NCBI GenBank assembly: GCA_049999805.1
Contig: JBNGIO010005973.1
Location: 192,154-229,511 of the forward strand
Direction: 5' to 3'
DNA from: Folioceros fuciformis
Lineage: Eukaryota; Anthocerotophyta; Anthocerotopsida; Anthocerotales
DNA: 37,358 nucleotides
Positions 32,985-37,358 of this stretch are shown here, one piece after another (within the stretch, counting starts at the first letter, position 1; every line of letters begins with the position of its first letter). Below the pieces are notes generated by a model. It ran no database searches, was not told the DNA's origin, and saw only the letters and a program-made list of their open reading frames with translations. Made by a program: the position numbers and the translations under genes.

Positions 32985-33100
32985 TTGTCCCTTGTTTGCT
33001 TAGATAGGCTTGTTTAGGCCTTGATTCCTCCTGGTTACGGGCTTTGTTATTGTTTTTTAGGCTTGTATTCCTAGTTTCACTTAGAGTGTTCATATCGATC
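32985..33100. repeat. Diverged copy of the sequence at 21990-22094
   Basis: The block ATTCCTCCTGGTTACGGG then CTTTGTTATTG-TTTTTAGGC resembles the left flank of element 1 (TTCTGGTTATGGGCCTTGTT then ATTGCTGCTTAGGC). The DNA outside two different family-1 LTRs is therefore related. Identity moderate by eye. Confidence 0.5.
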
Positions 33101-33129
33101 TCAGTTTTGGTAATTGTTGTCTATAGAGA

Positions 33130-33546
33130 ATGGTCATCATGGAACAATCAAACAATAGGACTGTGGCTGGAGAATTTTCCAGTTTTGTGTGCGACATCCT
33201 AGAGGGATGAGGAGGGGAGTTGGACATTAGTATTGCAAAGAGGGCACAACTTCTTGCAAGCCGCCTTGTGGCGATGGAAAAAGACCTGGAGAGCTACAAC
33301 ATTCTTCTCAAGGAAAGAGATAGCCTCCTAGAGGAAAGAGACAAGCTCCTGGAGTTTTCCGAACGGCTAAATGAAAAGAAGGAGAGGGTTCTGAAGGGTC
33401 TGGAAAAGACAATGAATGATCTTCGTTTAAACCTTTTGCAAGCCGGAGGTGTCCAAACATTGCGAGGTCTTTGGGAGTATCTGCAAGAAGATTTAATCAA
33501 TGTCTATAAGCTCGAAAGTGGTGATTGGTTTTTCAATTGGAGTTAA
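33130..33546 (+). pseudogene. Small coiled-coil reading frame interrupted by one TGA
   Basis: From ATG 33130 the frame reads MVIMEQSNNRTVAGEFSSFV and continues in the same frame to 33546, broken only by TGA at 33208-33210. After the stop, residues AKRAQLLASRLVAMEKDLES followed by repeated L-x-ERD-x-LLEERD form a strong coiled coil of about 60 residues, ending WEYLQEDLINVYKLESGDWF. Without the stop it would be about 138 residues. Restarting at ATG 33274 would give 90 residues. I recognise no family. It could be a decayed small gene, an exon of one, or a gene with a sequencing error or polymorphic stop. Confidence 0.45.
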
Positions 33547-34040
33547 GTTTTAAGAAAACAAAAAAGTTTACGCGAATCTCTTCTCACCAATGATTGGAAC
33601 GCAACAGATTTACCATCCAAGTTGTTAAATAGATACAGAGTACTATCGGAACACGTACACCATAATTAAGAAGACCATAATTAAGTATGAGTTGTCCAAG
33701 ACGGGGGGACATATTGTGATTCAGCAAGATCCACTTATATTCCATCAGGTATTAGTGTCGGTGGTAACTTAGGCTTTGATATCCGTATTCAACAGTAAGT
33801 TAATACTTTTTTATATAAATAATTATACATTTACATATTTCAACAGTTACTCAACCGCCTCGCTTTAGGTTGGACAAGTCATCTCGTTTTTTAGTTAAAC
33901 AGTCTCTTCATTTATGTGCTAAACAGCACTCTCCCCGACAGTAAGAGAGTAATCACAAATGTGAACACTTGCCTGCCCGGGTCCTCATGACACAGATACA
34001 CTCTTGCCCGTTACAAACACCGCCTGAACGCCCTCTACAA
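33547..34040. other. AT-rich intergenic region
   Basis: No gene, RNA or clear repeat seen. Confidence 0.4.
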
Positions 34041-34364
34041 TCACGGCCCAGACAACTGGTGGTCGGGAATTTCGTGTGCGAATCGGACATCTTGCATCGA
34101 ACTAAGGAGTGCTAAGCAAAACAGGATCTCGTAAGCAGCAACGAGCCATGGCGCAGCCTGGTGTGGCGTGATGGTGTCCAGGAACCCCTTGAGCGTACAG
34201 AGACGGAGCTGCTCAGCTTCGATAAGGAGATCCACAGCCGTCTTCAACCTGGACTCCACAGCAGCTTCCAGCTCTCTTACGTCCGCGTCCACCAGCACCT
34301 TGTCGCTCCCACTCACTAAATTACTAATAACATTAATCACTGTCGAGCATCTGCGCGCACACAC
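34041..34364 (-). pseudogene. C-terminal exon or relic of a DOG1-domain protein (TGA bZIP-like)
   Basis: The minus-strand frame ends at TGA 34041-34043 and contains EAEQLRLCTLKGFLDTITPH followed by QAAPWLVAAYE and LALLSSMQD. This matches the end of the DOG1 domain (AEQLR-x-TL-x(3)-L-x-TPxQAAxxLxAxxE) found in TGA-type bZIP factors and DOG1 seed-dormancy proteins. The frame opens only with GTG. A TG-rich tract ending CGCAG (complement at 34351-34360) could be a splice acceptor. I find no bZIP or first half of the DOG1 domain upstream on this strand, so this is either an orphan last exon or a relic. The domain call is fairly good, functionality is doubtful. Confidence 0.55.
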
Positions 34365-35064
34365 AAAAAGTTCGACACCATCTTGTTTGAAGCGAGTACG
34401 ACCAGCCGAGGTAACTTGCAGAGAACTTCACAAGAAGAGACCATGTCAGTACCGGATCACCTGCAGATCGGCGACTCGCGACGAGATGCTATCTTTCTAC
34501 TCCGACGGAGTTGGAGTAGAAAGATATTGGAATTAGTTGAAGAGAGTCGGACAAAAGCCATGAGGACGTACGGGGAAGCTATGACGAGAAACCTTTGAAG
34601 CCGAGAAGAAGCTATGAATTTGAAAGGAGGAGAATTCCCTTCAAAGGAGACGTGGTAACCGTAAAGCTCCCTATCTCCACCCAGGAGACTCAGTTCCCTG
34701 CTGCAACTACGTCCATGGCACCTGGCGTCCTGTCCCAGCAGTTGGATCCCCATGTCATGCTCTTCGTGGTTGGGGAAGGACTTGGTGATGACAGCTCTAG
34801 ATCTTTCAGCACAGCAACTACTGGTCAGGAGTTTCCGACGTTGTCGAGGTATGAAATGGGAGAAGTGCTTGTACGGATGTCAGCAGAAGCTCTTGCTCGA
34901 TCCCGATGTGTGCAGAAGGCCTGTCTTGTCGAGCTCACGAGTCCAGAGTTTGCTAAGCGGAGTTTCTATCAGGCCCTTTCGAGCGCTACGCCTCCTTTGT
35001 GTGCCATTATGTGTTCTCCTGCATCCGGCTATGAGCTATCCTTGACGCCACGATTTGGGGCAAG
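34365..35064. other. Region with an unassigned plus-strand frame
   Basis: A plus-strand frame is open from 34595 (TTG) to 35110, but it runs into the tRNA gene at its end and matches no family. A shorter plus frame (34383-34598) reads SRKILELVEESRTKAMRTYG, helical and possibly an exon. Not enough to call a gene. Confidence 0.3.
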
Positions 35065-35069
35065 AAAAA
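35065..35069 (-). terminator. RNA polymerase III terminator of tRNA-Val
   Basis: Five T on the minus strand directly after the discriminator base of the tRNA. Confidence 0.85.
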
Positions 35070-35143
35070 TGTCTGAACCCAGGCTCGAACTGGGGACCTC
35101 TAGTGTGTGAGACTAGCGTGATGACCAACTACACCATCCAGAC
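35070..35143 (-). tRNA. tRNA-Val (anticodon CAC)
   Basis: 74 nt on the minus strand, folding into a full cloverleaf. Acceptor GTCTGGA pairs with TTCAGAC (one G-T). D arm GTGTAGTTGGTCATCAC doubles as A box. The anticodon stem CTAGT/ACTAG holds loop CTCACAC, giving anticodon CAC. Variable loop AGGTC, T arm CCCAG-TTCGAGC-CTGGG with B box GTTCGAGCC. Discriminator A, no intron. It closely resembles plant nuclear tRNA-Val. It should be functional. Confidence 0.93.
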
Positions 35144-36634
35144 AGATATTTGACAGTCAAGTATTGGTAATATATAAAGTTTACATTTATTGCTATCTCC
35201 TGCCGAAGGAGACGGATAGCACCGGATAACGTTGCTTGGATTCCTCTTGGGTCTCATCACAAGCTCAGCTCAATGTGTGGGTCCTGATTAACAGTGACGA
35301 CGGAAACCCAAGTAGGGATTCGGGCTGCTGGCATCGGTCGCTGGAATGGTGGCTTTGCTCGCATCGTCATGACATATTACGAGCATAAACGAGTCAGAAT
35401 CTGGAAGCGCACACACAGGATCTCGATGGTCCAGCCTCGGCATCAAGAAACGGCCATTCTCTAACAGTACCCCTGGTCAATACTATGGCTGATTGTGTCA
35501 ATGCTTGTTCCCTAGAGGTCGCCCCACGAAGAGCTGATCACTAACACGTATGTATGCTTCTGCATCTGTTCATTTGTAGACTCCAAGCTTTTGCTTTCTT
35601 GATGACCTGGCGGTGACCAGCACATCCATGCCCTCGTCCAGGGTGTTCAACTTAGGTGAACGGGGTTTGTCCCCTCCGCACTGTGAGACAGCCTACTGAT
35701 TGTCTCAAGTTTGAACCATCACATGACCATCCAGTATGCAAGTTCATTTCTCATTCAGACTCACGACATGGCGTGATGTCTGCGGGTTCTCATCAACAAC
35801 ACCACTCTGCCACCTTCTGTTTCCTGCTCACAGAGCGGAAGCCAGGCCGACAGGCTGGCGGCCTGGCAGCGGATCATCCACTGATCATGTCCCACAGAGC
35901 CTGAAGACGCAAGCGCGGGTACGATCGGCTGCGTGACACTTCTGTGACTCTTGCTGTCTGAAGCTCTGACCTAATCAAGCCCTGATCCAATGTACGCAGG
36001 ACAGCCGTAAGCTCCGTGCAGACACCGGTCGTGTCTCCTGCCTTCTGCCTCCTCAGTCCTGCCTGCACACATGCTGTCCACACACAGAAGCTTCCCTACC
36101 TTCTCTTCCCGTGCTTGCTCCCGCTCCGTGCAGATGGCAGTCGTCCGGGTCAAGCGGCAGAGGAGAAGGAAACCGCCATCCGTGCATCGCCCGTGTAACC
36201 TCCCCGCAACCCTAAACCCTGCCCGCTCTGAACGGCAAATTCCGGCTGGCCTCTCTCCTGACACCAACAACAACTCCAGCCTGTGATGACCTAGGAGTTG
36301 AAGCCTCCCGGGAAGCAACCGGCTCTCGCTGACACGACGCCTGGCAGGTTTCAGTTATTCCAGTATGTACTTCCTGCCTCCCCATCAGCCCTCTGCTCAC
36401 GACCTGAGTAACTCCCTCTGCCAGTTCTTGAATGCCGCATCGCCAGGCCTGGCAGAGCCCCAACAGACTCGTCAGGCCCCTTCATCAAGCTCTGGGTCGC
36501 TCGGCCTTCCCGCCCTGAGCTCCCTCGATGCTGCCCCTTCGTGAGAGCTCCAACTCGGAGTCGTGAAGGAAGCCAGCGCCGCGCTGCAACGTCGACGTTC
36601 GTACGACCATACAGGCGGTCTGAAATTCTTGGAA
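35144..36634. other. Intergenic region, no confident gene
   Basis: About 1.5 kb with many short frames on both strands and no family signature. Around 36365-36540 the plus strand reads LPPHQPSAHDLSNSLCQFLN, and the minus strand is open too. I do not call either. Confidence 0.35.
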
Positions 36635-36707
36635 GCCTGGACGGTGCTGTTGGGCATCACGCTGGCAATCCTTTCACAGGTCCCCGGTTGGAGCCCGGGA
36701 TCAGACA
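36635..36707 (+). pseudogene. tRNA-Val-like relic
   Basis: Plus-strand sequence aligned with the tRNA-Val at 35070-35143: GGTGCTGTTGGGCATCACGC matches its D arm, and AGGTCCCCGGTTGGAGCC plus CCGGGATCAGACA matches its variable loop, T arm and acceptor end. The anticodon arm (CTGGCAATCCTTTCAC) cannot pair, the acceptor has two mismatches, the B box is GGTTGGA instead of GGTTCGA, and no T run follows. A decayed tRNA or a tRNA-derived SINE head. Confidence 0.6.
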
Positions 36708-37151
36708 ATAATCGTCCCTGCCATGCGCTGATTGTGGAAAGGGGGAGCGGGAGCGGGAGGCGTTACATTCTATGGCAGAGGCTGTGTCCCTCGCCTCACG
36801 CAAGCCTCCGACTTGATGGAGGCAAGGCGAAGCTCTCCTTCCCTCTCCTTTCCTTCTCTGATCGCGCTATCGTGCCGTTCACGATCGGCCGGCAGTACAA
36901 GGATGTAGAATCCAGGTACCGGGTACCTCAGACAGGTCTACATTGCGTAATGACGTAGGACATCCGTGCGAACAGGCTGCGGCGGAGAGAAGAAAATCTG
37001 GGGGTCAGATTTGGACGTACCACCACCTCCTTCGCGGAGCTTGAAGGCGCGGGATCCGCTGGCTCCGCGTTCCATTCTCCCCCACTCTGTTTCAAGGGGC
37101 TCGATTTTAAGGCGGCTGGGCGAGCGTGGGAGGAGGTGAGGCTCTGCGAGG
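36708..37151. other. Upstream region of the gene at the right edge
   Basis: Probably promoter and 5' UTR. GC-rich from about 37000, with GGGAGCGGGAGCGGGAGG near 36747. No other gene seen. Confidence 0.4.
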
Positions 37152-37358
37152 ATGGAGAGGCTCAAGGCGGAGACGGAGAGTCTGCTGCCGACGACGCCCA
37201 AGAGGAAGGCATCGTCAGGCACCGAGTACCAGCCGCCTCCGAAACAGGGTTCGAAGCGGGGGCGAGGACCCAACGCGAGCGGGGACGAGGAGGCCACCAG
37301 CAGGCTGCGGCTCCCGGGCCGGGTAGCGGACGCGGGAGCAGCTCCATCCCTGGAGAGC
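37152..37358 (+). CDS. N-terminus of an unidentified basic, probably nuclear protein, 3' partial
   Basis: ATG at 37152 opens a frame without stop to the window edge (69 codons): MERLKAETESLLPTTPKRKA, then a Pro-rich stretch with KQGSKRGRG, then SGDEEATSRLRLPGR. The two basic clusters (PKRK and KRGRGP) look like nuclear localisation signals. The GC-rich leader and first codons resemble other plant first exons in the window, such as mTERF. Family not recognised. The LRLPGRV end could lead into an RNA-binding domain, but that is a guess. Confidence 0.5.
   Translation, partial: MERLKAETESLLPTTPKRKASSGTEYQPPPKQGSKRGRGPNASGDEEATSRLRLPGRVADAGAAPSLES

Noticed and set aside
36563-36958. 131-codon plus-strand frame
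   Set aside because: It runs across the tRNA-like relic and has no family signature.

Overview
The window is nuclear DNA of a land plant. The evidence is an organellar mTERF gene, a plant-type flavodoxin/radical-SAM TYW1 gene with short GT-AG introns, an SCF-type F-box gene, Ty1/copia retrotransposons and a nuclear tRNA-Val. Eight TYW1 introns of 79-106 bp, plus lineage-expanded F-box genes, fit a seedless plant such as a lycophyte (Selaginella-like). That placement is tentative and rests on intron size and gene content only.

Layout. (1) 1-5.6 kb: an mTERF gene (+, 5' end outside the window) and a complete nine-exon TYW1 gene (-) lie tail to tail. TYW1 makes the tricyclic core of wybutosine in tRNA-Phe. 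(2) 5.6-8.7 kb: mostly non-coding, with one broken, unrecognised minus-strand gene at 6.4-7.5 kb. (3) 8.77-16.03 kb: a giant two-exon gene of 2379 codons. It joins an uncharacterised N-terminal half, a probable beta-propeller, a dynamin/GBP-like large GTPase domain, an array of Cys/His repeats and a C-terminal VWA domain with an intact MIDAS. This is the most interesting locus here. (4) 16.5-19.4 kb: an intact F-box/propeller gene and a decayed copy of it, both minus, separated by a 26-bp minisatellite. (5) 19.5-22 kb: AT-rich DNA with an 85-bp triplicated repeat and one exon relic of a hybrid histidine kinase receiver domain. (6) 22.1-33 kb: a block of nested copia retrotransposons. Element 1 is structurally complete (two LTRs, 5-bp target duplication) but riddled with stops. 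Element 2 has lost its 3' end and carries a 100-N assembly gap flanked by an exact 78-bp duplication. A third LTR belongs to a further copy of the element 1 family. (7) 33.1-37.4 kb: a small coiled-coil reading frame broken by one TGA, a DOG1-domain exon relic, an intact tRNA-Val(CAC) with a pol III terminator, a tRNA-like relic, and the first 69 codons of a basic protein running off the right edge.

Functionally the genes are unrelated neighbours, as usual in plants: organelle gene expression (mTERF), tRNA modification (TYW1), a tRNA, protein turnover (F-box), and the uncharacterised giant GTPase/VWA protein, whose architecture recalls cell-autonomous defence GTPases by analogy only. All splice sites and start choices below were read by eye.
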